Shown piece after piece: positions 15,311 through 23,358 of a DNA stretch of 38,431 nucleotides. Source of the stretch: an uncultured bacterium. GTDB lineage: Bacteria; Verrucomicrobiota; Kiritimatiellia; RFP12; UBA1067. Each line of letters opens with the position of its first letter. Within the stretch, counting starts at the first letter, position 1. Made by a program: the position numbers and the translations under genes. Location of the stretch: contig CACZAK010000026.1 of the NCBI GenBank assembly GCA_902779075.1, forward strand, positions 1 to 38,431. Direction: 5' to 3'. Under the pieces are notes generated by a model. It saw only the letters and a program-made list of their open reading frames with translations. It searched no databases and was not told the DNA's origin.

Positions 15311-15316
15311 AAATCC

Positions 15317-16927
15317 ATGAGTACACCAAAGTCAGCAACGCCAGGAGAAAAGCTCCGCAGATATCTTAAGGCGCGCCGCCCGATCATCTACATCCACAAT
15401 TTTGACTTCCAGACGGTGGACGGCATGATTGCCACCATCGGTAAAAAGGCGATGGGCGAGAGGGTATGCAGAATCGAGGAGTTTTCAGAAGCGGGAGGCA
15501 GAATCAATTTTGAAACCAAGTCGCCCCTTAATACGCGCGAGCAGCCGTCGCTGGAAGAATTCCTTTCTCGCTTCAATACGGATCAGTTGAAGAAGGACAA
15601 GAACAACTACCTAGTTGTCCTCAAAGAGATTCATGGACGTCTTTCTGAACCACGCGTCTGTTCGCTGCTTCAGACGCTTGCCAGACGAACGAAGATGGCG
15701 GCGGAAGACATGACGCACGAAAACAAATATCGTGTGCAAGTCGTCATCGTTGACAGTCAATTGCGGATACCGCCTGAACTTGAAAAGCTGACCACGGTCA
15801 TTGAGATCCATCCGCCAGACGAGCAGAGAATCGGTGAAATCATCGACGAAGTTGTGAAAACGAACGGTGTGCAGTTGGCCGATGATTTCAAGCCTGAACT
15901 CGTTTTGGCATTTGCCGGTTTGTCTGAATTCGAGATTCGACAGATTCTGGCACTTGCCGTGGACGACAATGTTCTCGACGCCGACGATCTTCCTTTGATT
16001 CACGAAGAGAAGAGGCAGATGATCCAGAAGAGCGGCTTGCTCGAACTCGTCGATCCGAAAGTTGAGGGTGTCGGCGGCCTTGACAATCTCAGAAAGTTCA
16101 TCGCGGAGAATCAGGAGATCTTCAAGAATCCTGGCCTTGCAAGAGAATATGGTGTCGATGCTCCGGCTGGCGTTATGATTGTAGGAATGCCAGGCTGCGG
16201 CAAAAGTTTGATGGCAAAGACAATAGCGAAGGACTTCGGGGTGCCGCTTCTGAAGCTGGATGTCGGCAGATTGATGGGCAAGTACGTTGGCGAGAGTGAA
16301 AACAACCTTCATCGTGCCGTTGCAGTCGCGGAATCCGCCGCGCCGTGTGTGCTTTGGATCGACGAAATCGAGAAGGCGTTTTCCGGCATTGGCGACGAAG
16401 GCGGTGGCGGAAGCGCCATGACGCGAATGTTCGGCATATTCCTCACTTGGATGCAGGAAAAGACGGCACCCATCTACGTTGTGGCGACGGCAAACAACAT
16501 TGACAAGCTACCGCCAGAATTCTTGCGCAGAGGACGCTTCGACGAGATATTCCAGATCAACTATCCGAACAGCAGGGAACGCAGGCAGATTCTCGAACTT
16601 CACGTAAAGCGCCGAAATAAAGACGTATCAGGAGTTCGTCGCATTCCAAATGGAGTCAATATCGGTACCGTGGCAGATCGATTCAAGGACTCTGAAAACT
16701 ATTCCGGCGCCGACATTGAAAGCATCGTGAAAGAGGCGATGAAGCGCGTGTTTGTGCAGAACATGCGAAAATACGGAAAAGACAACAAGGACAAGTGGGA
16801 ATCGCTCACCACGGAAGTTCTTGTGGAAGTCATCAACGAAACAAAGTCCAGTTACCGTTCCCAGAAGGAAAAACTCGACAAAATGTTTGAGCGGCTTAAA
16901 AGTCTTGACGCAAAGAGCGCGTCATAA
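15317..16927 (+). CDS. Ycf46-like AAA+ ATPase
   Basis: A 536-aa protein with a degenerate N-terminal AAA-like half (ARRPIIYIHNFDFQTVDGMI...) and a complete C-terminal AAA+ domain: Walker A GMPGCGKSL (about 289-297), pore-loop region GKYVGESENN, Walker B VLWIDEIEKAF (about 345-355), sensor VATANN, and arginine-finger motif LRRGRFDEIF (about 402-411). This two-half layout is that of the Ycf46 family found in cyanobacteria, plastids and scattered bacteria, whose substrate is unsettled. It starts 6 bp after the glycine-zipper gene. As the only clear motor in the operon it probably remodels one of the neighbouring proteins. Confidence 0.8.
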   Translation: MSTPKSATPGEKLRRYLKARRPIIYIHNFDFQTVDGMIATIGKKAMGERVCRIEEFSEAGGRINFETKSPLNTREQPSLEEFLSRFNTDQLKKDKNNYLVVLKEIHGRLSEPRVCSLLQTLARRTKMAAEDMTHENKYRVQVVIVDSQLRIPPELEKLTTVIEIHPPDEQRIGEIIDEVVKTNGVQLADDFKPELVLAFAGLSEFEIRQILALAVDDNVLDADDLPLIHEEKRQMIQKSGLLELVDPKVEGVGGLDNLRKFIAENQEIFKNPGLAREYGVDAPAGVMIVGMPGCGKSLMAKTIAKDFGVPLLKLDVGRLMGKYVGESENNLHRAVAVAESAAPCVLWIDEIEKAFSGIGDEGGGGSAMTRMFGIFLTWMQEKTAPIYVVATANNIDKLPPEFLRRGRFDEIFQINYPNSRERRQILELHVKRRNKDVSGVRRIPNGVNIGTVADRFKDSENYSGADIESIVKEAMKRVFVQNMRKYGKDNKDKWESLTTEVLVEVINETKSSYRSQKEKLDKMFERLKSLDAKSAS

Positions 16928-16960
16928 GCGAAGCGCGTCATAAGTGAAAGGAGTACAAAC

Positions 16961-17431
16961 ATGGATACACTAGAAAATAACAGCTCGTTGTCATTTTACT
17001 GGATAAATGATAATGCTCAAATTCACAAGCTTCTCAGTGGCGAACTTACTGTTGATAAAATATGTTTGGGTGAATGTGCGCCATTTTTAGAAATGAACGA
17101 CATTCTGAACGATAGGATGGAGACTATAATTGCGCGCGTGTTATTGTGGGAAGAAAATAATGAATGTAGGGGTGTCATTTGTATGAAGCACAAGGATAAA
17201 TCGTATACGCCACCATTTGTAGTTTCAATTTCTGTTGGAGGTTCAGATTTGGCACAGTTGCGAGTGTTAGATGAGACGTGTCAAATAACTAGGGTTGGAA
17301 TAGGCACTTCAGCAGATGGTCACGACATAATCTCATTACAAATACTAAGTAGACTTGTGCAGAGACATGTCTTAATGCAGTATTCTAGCATAAAAACATC
17401 GTTTCCTAAAATGGCATCTTCAGCGAATTGA
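16961..17431 (+). CDS. Unknown 156-aa protein
   Basis: ATG 16961 follows a good AAAGGAG. The protein is soluble, of mixed composition, AT-rich in codon use, with no signal peptide and no motif I recognise. It sits between the AAA+ ATPase and the first of the three module proteins; a short direct repeat (GCGTCATAAG) flanks the ATPase stop just upstream. Membership of the operon is inferred from strand and tight spacing (33 bp and 14 bp). Confidence 0.55.
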   Translation: MDTLENNSSLSFYWINDNAQIHKLLSGELTVDKICLGECAPFLEMNDILNDRMETIIARVLLWEENNECRGVICMKHKDKSYTPPFVVSISVGGSDLAQLRVLDETCQITRVGIGTSADGHDIISLQILSRLVQRHVLMQYSSIKTSFPKMASSAN

Positions 17432-17445
17432 AAGGAAAATAAATA

Positions 17446-18882
17446 ATGGCAAATCTAGTTTTAAACGGCAAATCAATCGACAGCATTGACGACATCGCGG
17501 AGAACTTTGTCGAAGAGGATGTTCTGCGCGAGTTCCGAAGCGGCTCTCTGGCCTCGTGGCTAGAGGAATACGGCTACGAGGAAGAGCTTGAGCGCGTAAG
17601 GTCGATAAAGCCAACGGCAAGCAGCATACGTGTACTGGCAGGTATTAGCGAGGCGCTGAATCTTGACGATGACGTTATTGCTGCGGCAGCAGAGCGCCGA
17701 ACGGAGCAGCAACGCAAAGAGGAAGCGGCGCGCAAAGCGCGAGAAGAGCAGCAGCGTAAGGATGAAGAGGCGCGTCAGCGTAGGGAGCGAGAAGAACGTG
17801 AAAGTCGGGAAAATGTGCCACAGCAAGAATGTGCGAAAGGACAACCAACGGCTGATAATCATAATGGGTTGCCAGATATAGATAAAGTGACTAATTGGAA
17901 AGAGGCTGTCTCGTTATACACGGCGGCAGCAAATGCAGGCGATGCGTATGCACAAGGATGTTTAGCTGTTTGCTATGACCACTTGCGTTTTACGAAGAAG
18001 AGTTGCGGCGATGATGTGTTGTTCACATGGGCACGGAAAAGTGCCGATCAAGGTAATCACATCGGGCAACGTATGCTTGGTGAGTTTTTTATGCGTGGCA
18101 CAGGGGTTGAGCCTAATCCAACGGAGAGTGTGAAATGGACTCGGATGGCTGCAGACCAAGGCGATTTGCATGCGCAAAATTATCTTGCGTTCTGTTACGA
18201 AAGGGGGATGGGGGTAAAACGTGATTGTGAGTTGGCTTTAAAATTATACAATGATGCAGCGGAACGAGGGTTTCCGCCTGCACAATGCGAGATGGGGATG
18301 CGATATTTCAACGGAAAGGGTGTAGTTAAAAATTGGGAGAAGGCTGTCGATTGGTTTCGCAAGGCGGCAGAGAATGGACATGACTGGGCCCAGTTGAAGT
18401 TGGGCTGGTGCTATCGTGGAGGGTTTGGCGTGCCGAAAGACCGTGAATTGGGTAGGGAGTGGTGTCTTAAATTTACAAAGCAGGGAGGCAGTAACGCATC
18501 GTTTATTGATGATGGTCAACGCGATAAGTCATATCGAATTGATTATTCGCTATGTGGACTCGGCGTAGGAATGGATTGCAGAGTATGCGTGGAACAATGT
18601 CCAACGGGAGCTATAACTACAAAAGTATGCAAGGTGTGCGATACGAGAAAGTGTTCATATTGTTCTAGTTGTGAAGATGTTTGTCCTGTTGGAGCGATAG
18701 AAACCTTTACTTTCAATCCTACGGCCTGTATCAATTGCGGGAGTTGTATGTCAGCTTGTCCAGAAGGTGCGATTTATACGGGAATGCGTTGCGTGATGGA
18801 CACCGATATATGTTCACGTTGTGGGATTTGTGCCGTAGCATGTCCAGCAAATTGTATAGTTGTTGACAACAAGAAGAAATAA
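17446..18882 (+). CDS. Module protein 1: shared N-module, Sel1 repeats, ferredoxin-type C-terminus
   Basis: A 478-aa protein in four parts. Residues 1-85 are the N-module shared almost exactly with the genes at 19317 and 20950 (MANLVLNGK start; GSLASWLEEYGYEEELERV). Residues 85-125 are a highly charged helix (QQRKEEAARKAREEQQRK). Residues ~150-345 are about five Sel1 repeats. Residues ~365-475 are Cys-rich with three complete 4Fe-4S motifs (C-x2-C-x2-C-x3-C-P: CSYCSSCEDVCP, CINCGSCMSACP, CSRCGICAVACP) and one incomplete motif (CRVCVEQCP). A Sel1-ferredoxin fusion is unusual; electron transfer or redox sensing within a protein complex is the natural guess. ATG 17446 follows AAAGGAAA. Confidence 0.75.
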   Translation: MANLVLNGKSIDSIDDIAENFVEEDVLREFRSGSLASWLEEYGYEEELERVRSIKPTASSIRVLAGISEALNLDDDVIAAAAERRTEQQRKEEAARKAREEQQRKDEEARQRREREERESRENVPQQECAKGQPTADNHNGLPDIDKVTNWKEAVSLYTAAANAGDAYAQGCLAVCYDHLRFTKKSCGDDVLFTWARKSADQGNHIGQRMLGEFFMRGTGVEPNPTESVKWTRMAADQGDLHAQNYLAFCYERGMGVKRDCELALKLYNDAAERGFPPAQCEMGMRYFNGKGVVKNWEKAVDWFRKAAENGHDWAQLKLGWCYRGGFGVPKDRELGREWCLKFTKQGGSNASFIDDGQRDKSYRIDYSLCGLGVGMDCRVCVEQCPTGAITTKVCKVCDTRKCSYCSSCEDVCPVGAIETFTFNPTACINCGSCMSACPEGAIYTGMRCVMDTDICSRCGICAVACPANCIVVDNKKK

Positions 18883-18942
18883 TGTTCAGCAATAATTAGG
18901 TTCTTCGATAGGTTCGTTTCTTAAGAAGCAAAAGGGAAAATC

Positions 18943-19311
18943 ATGATACTGCCAAGAATCGGTTTCTTTTGGAATGCCGCCTGCTGGGCGTATCTTAATG
19001 TTGAAACAGGAACTTTCGCTTTAGTGAATACGAAGAGCGAGGATGACTTTCATGTTGTTGTCAACTTTTGGGAGGATTCGGGAGTTTGTTATTGTCAGCA
19101 AAAGAAGGTTTGTGCATTCTCAATTAAACTTTTACGCCCGTTCAGTATAGCATTGATGCTTCCCAAAGGAGATATTCTTGAACAACCGAAAGAATCTGCT
19201 CCCATAGAACTTGGGAGAATTGATCAACATACGAAAACGCTCTATGTTACGGTTGACAACAGAATCTTGGAAATGCCATTGCCATTTGACAAGGCGAAAG
19301 AGGAGGTATGA
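18943..19311 (+). CDS. Unknown 122-aa protein
   Basis: ATG 18943 follows AAAGGGAAAA. The sequence (WAYLNVETGTFALVN ... LYVTVDNRILEMPL) suggests a beta-rich soluble domain with Cys and Trp residues. It ends 5 bp before the second module protein, whose Shine-Dalgarno (AGAGGAGG) lies inside its last codons. No family recognised. Confidence 0.55.
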   Translation: MILPRIGFFWNAACWAYLNVETGTFALVNTKSEDDFHVVVNFWEDSGVCYCQQKKVCAFSIKLLRPFSIALMLPKGDILEQPKESAPIELGRIDQHTKTLYVTVDNRILEMPLPFDKAKEEV

Positions 19312-19316
19312 CTCGT

Positions 19317-20939
19317 ATGGCAAATCTAGTGTTAAACGGCAAGTCGATTGACTGCATTGACGACATCGCGGAGAACTTTGTCGAGGAGGATGTCTTACGC
19401 GAGTTCCGCAGCGGCTCTTTGGCCTCGTGGCTAGAGGAATATGGCTACGAGGAGGAGCTTGAGCGCGTGAAGTCGATAAAGCCAACGGCAAGCAGCATAC
19501 GTGTTCTGGCGGGCATTAGCGAGGAGTTGAATCTTGACGATGACGTTATTGCTGCGGCAGCAGAGCGCCGAACGGAGCAGCAACGCAAAGAGGAAGCTGC
19601 GCGCAAAGCGCGAGAAGAGCAACAGCGAAAGGATGAAGAGAATCGTCTTGCCGCCCGGAAAGATGTGGAAGAAAAACGGAGTGTGAAACTTGAAGAGCAT
19701 GAACACGAAGAGCTGGCGACCATCGAGAAAGGATGTGTAGATTTTGGATCGACTGCACAGGAGGATAACACTACTCATATAAAACTCGCAGAGAAGTGTC
19801 TTGAGGAGGGTGATTTCAAAGAGGCGGTGAAATATTATCGTAATGCGGCTGAACAAGGGGATGCCGATGCGCAGAATAGCCTTGGCTTTATCTTTCGCCT
19901 GGGCTTAGGTTTAGGGGAGCCAGATGACTTTGCAGAAGCAGTGAAGTGGTATCGTAAGGCGGCGGAACAAGGACATGCGGAAGCGCAGACCGGTCTTGGC
20001 ATCATGTATAAAAATGGTCTGGGCGTTCCAGAGGACTATGCCGAGGCGATCAAGTGGTTTGGTAAGGCGGTAGATCAGGGGGATGCTATTGCACAATGGA
20101 ATCTTGGCGTTATGTATCAAGACGGATTGGGAGTCCCGCAAAACTTTGCTGAGGCTGCCAAGTGGTATCGCAAGGCGGCGGATCAAGGTAATGCGTTCGC
20201 GCAGAATAGCCTTGGATTAATATATCAAGCCGGTCTGGGAGTTTCAGAGGACTATGCTGAGGCTGCCAAGTGGTATCGCAAAGCAGCAGATCAAGGAAAT
20301 GCTGATGCGCAAAACAGCCTTGGTTTTATGTGTTTAATGGGCAATGGTGTGCGACAAGATGCTACGAAGGCGATTATGTGGTTTCGTAAAGCGGCAGAAC
20401 AGGGGAATGCTACCGCGCAGAATAATCTTGGTTTTATGTACCAAAAAGGTCTGGGGGTAGCGGAAGACTATGCTGAGGCGGTCAAGTGGTACAAGAAGGC
20501 TGCTGATCAGGGAAATGCAGATGCACAAAATAGCCTTGGCGAGATGTACTATAATGGTTACGGTGTGCAGCAGAACTTTGGGAAGGCTGTAAAGTTGTAT
20601 CGTAAAGCGTTGGCTCAGGGACATGCTGGAGCACAGGGTAATATGGGGATGTGCTTCATTAATGGGACGGGAGTTACAAAAGACATATACAAGGGACTTG
20701 AGCTATGCAGCAAGGCTGTAGAGCAAGGGAATGGTGAAGCGGCTCTCACCATCGGCGCATTGTATTGTGATGGAGAGGAGTTTGAGCTTGATTTTGATAA
20801 GGCTAAAACGTGGTTTCGAAAGGCTGTAGAACTAAATGCCGAAGGCGCGGAAGAGGCTCTGGCGCAATTGGAAAACATGTCCGGCTTTGATAGGTTTAGT
20901 GCCAAAGTGGATAACTTTCTTGATAATCTATTCAGATAA
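19317..20939 (+). CDS. Module protein 2: shared N-module plus about ten Sel1 repeats
   Basis: A 540-aa protein. Residues 1-85 repeat the N-module (MANLVLNGKSIDCIDD...), followed by the charged helix and a divergent linker (to ~150), then roughly ten Sel1 repeats of 36 residues (AEAAKWYRKAADQGNADAQNSLG pattern) to the C-terminus. The repeats are so alike at DNA level that recombination could change their number. Start ATG 19317 is chosen over the overlapping ATG 19308 because it matches both paralogues and is 10 bases from AGGAGG. Likely a cytoplasmic scaffold that binds partners through the solenoid. Confidence 0.75.
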   Translation: MANLVLNGKSIDCIDDIAENFVEEDVLREFRSGSLASWLEEYGYEEELERVKSIKPTASSIRVLAGISEELNLDDDVIAAAAERRTEQQRKEEAARKAREEQQRKDEENRLAARKDVEEKRSVKLEEHEHEELATIEKGCVDFGSTAQEDNTTHIKLAEKCLEEGDFKEAVKYYRNAAEQGDADAQNSLGFIFRLGLGLGEPDDFAEAVKWYRKAAEQGHAEAQTGLGIMYKNGLGVPEDYAEAIKWFGKAVDQGDAIAQWNLGVMYQDGLGVPQNFAEAAKWYRKAADQGNAFAQNSLGLIYQAGLGVSEDYAEAAKWYRKAADQGNADAQNSLGFMCLMGNGVRQDATKAIMWFRKAAEQGNATAQNNLGFMYQKGLGVAEDYAEAVKWYKKAADQGNADAQNSLGEMYYNGYGVQQNFGKAVKLYRKALAQGHAGAQGNMGMCFINGTGVTKDIYKGLELCSKAVEQGNGEAALTIGALYCDGEEFELDFDKAKTWFRKAVELNAEGAEEALAQLENMSGFDRFSAKVDNFLDNLFR

Positions 20940-20949
20940 TAAGGAGTGT

Positions 20950-21840
20950 ATGGCAAATCTAGTTTTAAACGGCAAGTCGATAGACAGCATAGATGACATC
21001 GCGGAGAACTTTGTCGAAGAGGATGTTCTGCGCGAGTTCAGAAGTGGCTCTCTGGCCTCGTGGCTGGAGGAATACGGTTACGAGGAGGAGCTTGAGCGCG
21101 TGAGGTCGATAAAGCCAACGGCCAGCAGCATACGTGTTTTGGCAGGCATTAGCGAGGCGTTGAATCTTGACGATGACGTTATTGCCGAAGCCGCAGTGCG
21201 TAGAGAAGAACAGAGGCGTAAAGAGGAAGCAGTCTGTAAAGCGTGTGAGGAACAGCAACGCAAGGATGAAGAGGAGCGTCGGCACAGGGAACGCGAAACG
21301 CAACAGCCCAGCGAAAATAACGATCAAAAGAATCACGAGCGGAATGACGACATGTCTATTCTTAGAGAAGAGAAGCCATCATATGCGGAGTGTATAAATG
21401 ACATGCTTTATTCCTCACGATATTCCTCTGATATTGAGAGGGCGCGTAATGCTGTGCGCAAAATTATGAAATGGTACGGAGATGAATTTTTAGAGGACGA
21501 CATCTTGCGGGTGCATAAAATCGGGCTCGATTCCATTAACATTTTTGGATGGTGTGCTTTACTGGGGAAGCCGGATATAAGCTTTGCATTAAGGAAGGAG
21601 CGAGGAGTTAAAGTGTGGTTGCGAAAATCACCTGGAGTCGATGATGTGAGAATTCGTGTTGGCAACGAACATTGTTGGTTGTATGATGGGTTTATCAGTG
21701 AATTAAGGCTGGACAAGCAGTCTTTGGTATCATTCTGGTCGACTTGCCAAGAGTATATGAACTTGGGTCAGGATAAATACATGGCTCCGTCCGTAGATTA
21801 CTACGTGACCGAAGCAATAGCAAAGTATTTCCAATGGTAG
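20950..21840 (+). CDS. Module protein 3: shared N-module with an unknown C-terminal domain
   Basis: A 296-aa protein. The N-module (1-85) is nearly identical to the other two; the charged helix runs to ~135. The C-terminal ~160 residues (starting SYAECINDMLYSSRYSS, later GVKVWLRKSPGVDDVRIRVG) match nothing I know and contain no Sel1 repeat. It begins 10 bp after module protein 2, with AAGGAG 3 bases from the ATG. One N-module with three different C-termini in a row suggests a common docking or recruitment signal attached to alternative effectors. Confidence 0.65.
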   Translation: MANLVLNGKSIDSIDDIAENFVEEDVLREFRSGSLASWLEEYGYEEELERVRSIKPTASSIRVLAGISEALNLDDDVIAEAAVRREEQRRKEEAVCKACEEQQRKDEEERRHRERETQQPSENNDQKNHERNDDMSILREEKPSYAECINDMLYSSRYSSDIERARNAVRKIMKWYGDEFLEDDILRVHKIGLDSINIFGWCALLGKPDISFALRKERGVKVWLRKSPGVDDVRIRVGNEHCWLYDGFISELRLDKQSLVSFWSTCQEYMNLGQDKYMAPSVDYYVTEAIAKYFQW

Positions 21841-21860
21841 TTGTATTATGAGGGATCTCA

Positions 21861-22511
21861 ATGTATACATGTCTGTATGCGCTTACAAGGCGAATGTTGA
21901 GTGACAAGCCTGAAGAACATGAGACTATAGAGTCTTTTATTATACCGGTCTTGAAAGAATTGGACTGGCCGATTCGATATTGCGGAAACGGAGTTTGTCT
22001 TCGAAGAAAAACAAGTTCTGGATTTGACTTGATGTTTACATATAAGAATATGCCTCTTTTGGCTATTGAATGTAAACGATTTTCAACTGATATTTTAGCG
22101 ACATCGGCTAATAAGGATGAGTCTCCGTCAAATCATCGCTTGTCAGAACAGGTGATTCTTTACTTCAAGAAAATAATAGCACCTAGTGTCCAGGGTAATT
22201 ATCGCCCACATATTATATGGACGAATGGCGCATATTGGATTGTGTTTAAAGATGCGGCGCTGAATGATAGGATAAGCGAAAGGTTGAGTGAAGAAGAATT
22301 ATATGAGAAATTTAAAGAATTGAAGAACAAAGACGAAAATGACTGGTTTAAAAGGTTTTCCTTGATAGAGGATAATTTAGAGGCGGTTGCAGCCGCTTTG
22401 GAGAAGTTATCGGCAGAAATTAGTTTTGAGAAAGTATTTGGTGATTACACTTTAAAATCTGTGACAAATAATACATCAAGAAAAACAATCAATGGAGGAA
22501 ATAACACATGA
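21861..22511 (+). CDS. PD-(D/E)XK nuclease, HSDR_N-like
   Basis: A 216-aa protein resembling the N-terminal nuclease domain of type I restriction HsdR and related stand-alone proteins. EHETIESFIIPVLKELDW at about residues 19-36 is the family's leading helix; SGFDLMFTYKNMPLLAIECKRF carries the catalytic Asp56 and Glu70-x-Lys72. The C-terminus (FKRFSLIEDNLEAVAAALEKL) is helical. AGGGA precedes ATG 21861 and the stop overlaps the next start by ATGA. In a phage-defence context this would be the DNA-cutting effector; no methylase or helicase is nearby, so it is not a conventional restriction system. Confidence 0.75.
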   Translation: MYTCLYALTRRMLSDKPEEHETIESFIIPVLKELDWPIRYCGNGVCLRRKTSSGFDLMFTYKNMPLLAIECKRFSTDILATSANKDESPSNHRLSEQVILYFKKIIAPSVQGNYRPHIIWTNGAYWIVFKDAALNDRISERLSEEELYEKFKELKNKDENDWFKRFSLIEDNLEAVAAALEKLSAEISFEKVFGDYTLKSVTNNTSRKTINGGNNT

Positions 22512-22711
22512 GCGTAGCCGTATACAGAGTGACAGATAGAAAGTGCGCGACGTGTCGGTGGTGGCAGGGGGCGCGGGGCGTGGAGCTGCGGGGCTACCAG
22601 CCGTACTACGTGAAGGTTGAGGCGGGGCCAGCCCCGTGCATGGCGTTGAACGGCCAGTCGCGCACGCCCGCGACGGTATGCCCGCGCTGGGCGAAGTGGG
22701 AGAAGCTGTGA
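22508..22711 (+). CDS. Four-cysteine miniprotein, unknown
   Basis: A 67-aa protein with Cys13, Cys16 (KCATCRWW), Cys44 and Cys58, a spacing compatible with one zinc site. GGAGG lies upstream and the start overlaps the nuclease stop (ATGA), so it is coupled to it. GC content is much higher than in the nuclease gene, suggesting separate origin. A frameshifted 3' copy lies at 4601-4704. It is the last gene of the series. Confidence 0.6.
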   Translation: MSVAVYRVTDRKCATCRWWQGARGVELRGYQPYYVKVEAGPAPCMALNGQSRTPATVCPRWAKWEKL

Positions 22712-22775
22712 ATGGTCTTGTAGGGTGAGCAAAATCGGCGGACTGCGCTCGTGGCGACATGCGGTATGTACTGCA

Positions 22776-22826
22776 CGTCAAAGTGGAGGTATCCATTGAA
22801 AAATAAGAGATGTCTCCACTTTGACG
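22776..22826. repeat. 13-bp perfect inverted repeat
   Basis: CGTCAAAGTGGAG (22776-22788) and CTCCACTTTGACG (22814-22826) flank a 25-bp loop. No T-run follows, so a standard terminator is doubtful; it might be an operator, a processed RNA hairpin or a small mobile element remnant. It lies between the nuclease operon and promoter copy 6. Confidence 0.6.
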
Positions 22827-22854
22827 CATCATAACTGACAGCTAATTTTGCGGC

Positions 22855-22883
22855 TTGTATGCCACAAGGGAATGTGGTAAAAT
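22855..22883 (+). promoter_or_regulatory. Repeated-family promoter, copy 6 (TTGTAT-17-TAAAAT)
   Basis: TTGTAT 22855-22860, 17-bp spacer, TAAAAT 22878-22883; nearly identical to copy 1. The overlapping second promoter is weaker here (CTGACA 22835-22840, 17 bp, TATGCC). Confidence 0.75.
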
Positions 22884-22896
22884 GCCGCTGTTTTCA

Positions 22897-22955
22897 GGCG
22901 CGAGGAAGTTTTGAGAGGCTGCGCGCTGGTGCCGCTTTCCCGTTCCTCGCGGGAA
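22897..22955 (+). promoter_or_regulatory. Structured 5' leader, short form, copy 2
   Basis: GGCGCG (22897-22902) pairs with CGCGCT (22922-22927) and TTCCCG (22937-22942) with CGGGAA (22950-22955). Differences from the leader at 1712 fall so that pairing is kept. Confidence 0.5.
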
Positions 22956-22990
22956 GGGGGCATAAATTGGAACAGAAAGGAATCGTTGAT

Positions 22991-23314
22991 ATGAAAAAGA
23001 AAGTACTGGTTGTTTTCGGTGCATTGTGTCTTTCAGTGCTTGCCGCGCTTGCCGCCCAAACGGTGCAGCACTTCTATTGCAAGTACTGCGGTTACAAGTC
23101 CTCTTCGGTAAGGAGCCTCACCGCATCGCTATGCCAGCGACATCCGAACGGCCCCGGCGCTGGGCGTCATGCTCTTTACGAAGGCGGGGAAAAGTCAAGC
23201 TACACATGCAAGTATTGCGGTCTGAAGTCGTCAGCGATTAACTCGCTCACGTCGTCCAAGTACCAGCGCCATCCCAACGGCCCGATGAAAGGACGCCACG
23301 AGCCCGCGTTGTAG
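22991..23314 (+). CDS. Secreted two-repeat zinc-finger miniprotein, copy 2
   Basis: A 107-aa paralogue of the protein at 1806, with the same signal peptide layout and repeats; the duplicated block including promoter and leader is about 480 bp. One ligand is lost: Cys91 of repeat 2 is Tyr here (SSKYQRH), so the second finger is probably impaired while the first is intact. Nothing follows it in an evident operon; the next gene starts 44 bp later and belongs to a different functional group. Confidence 0.75.
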   Translation: MKKKVLVVFGALCLSVLAALAAQTVQHFYCKYCGYKSSSVRSLTASLCQRHPNGPGAGRHALYEGGEKSSYTCKYCGLKSSAINSLTSSKYQRHPNGPMKGRHEPAL

Positions 23315-23358
23315 GACGGCGTAATGTCCGTGAGATATTAAAGAAGAGGAGCAAAAAC

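Noticed and set aside
19770..20830. DNA tandem repeat or assembly artefact in the Sel1 gene
   Set aside because: Units are diverged at synonymous sites and keep the 36-residue Sel1 pattern, so it is a genuine repeat protein.
21861..22711. Type I restriction system
   Set aside because: Only an HsdR-N-like nuclease domain is present; no helicase part, HsdM or HsdS.
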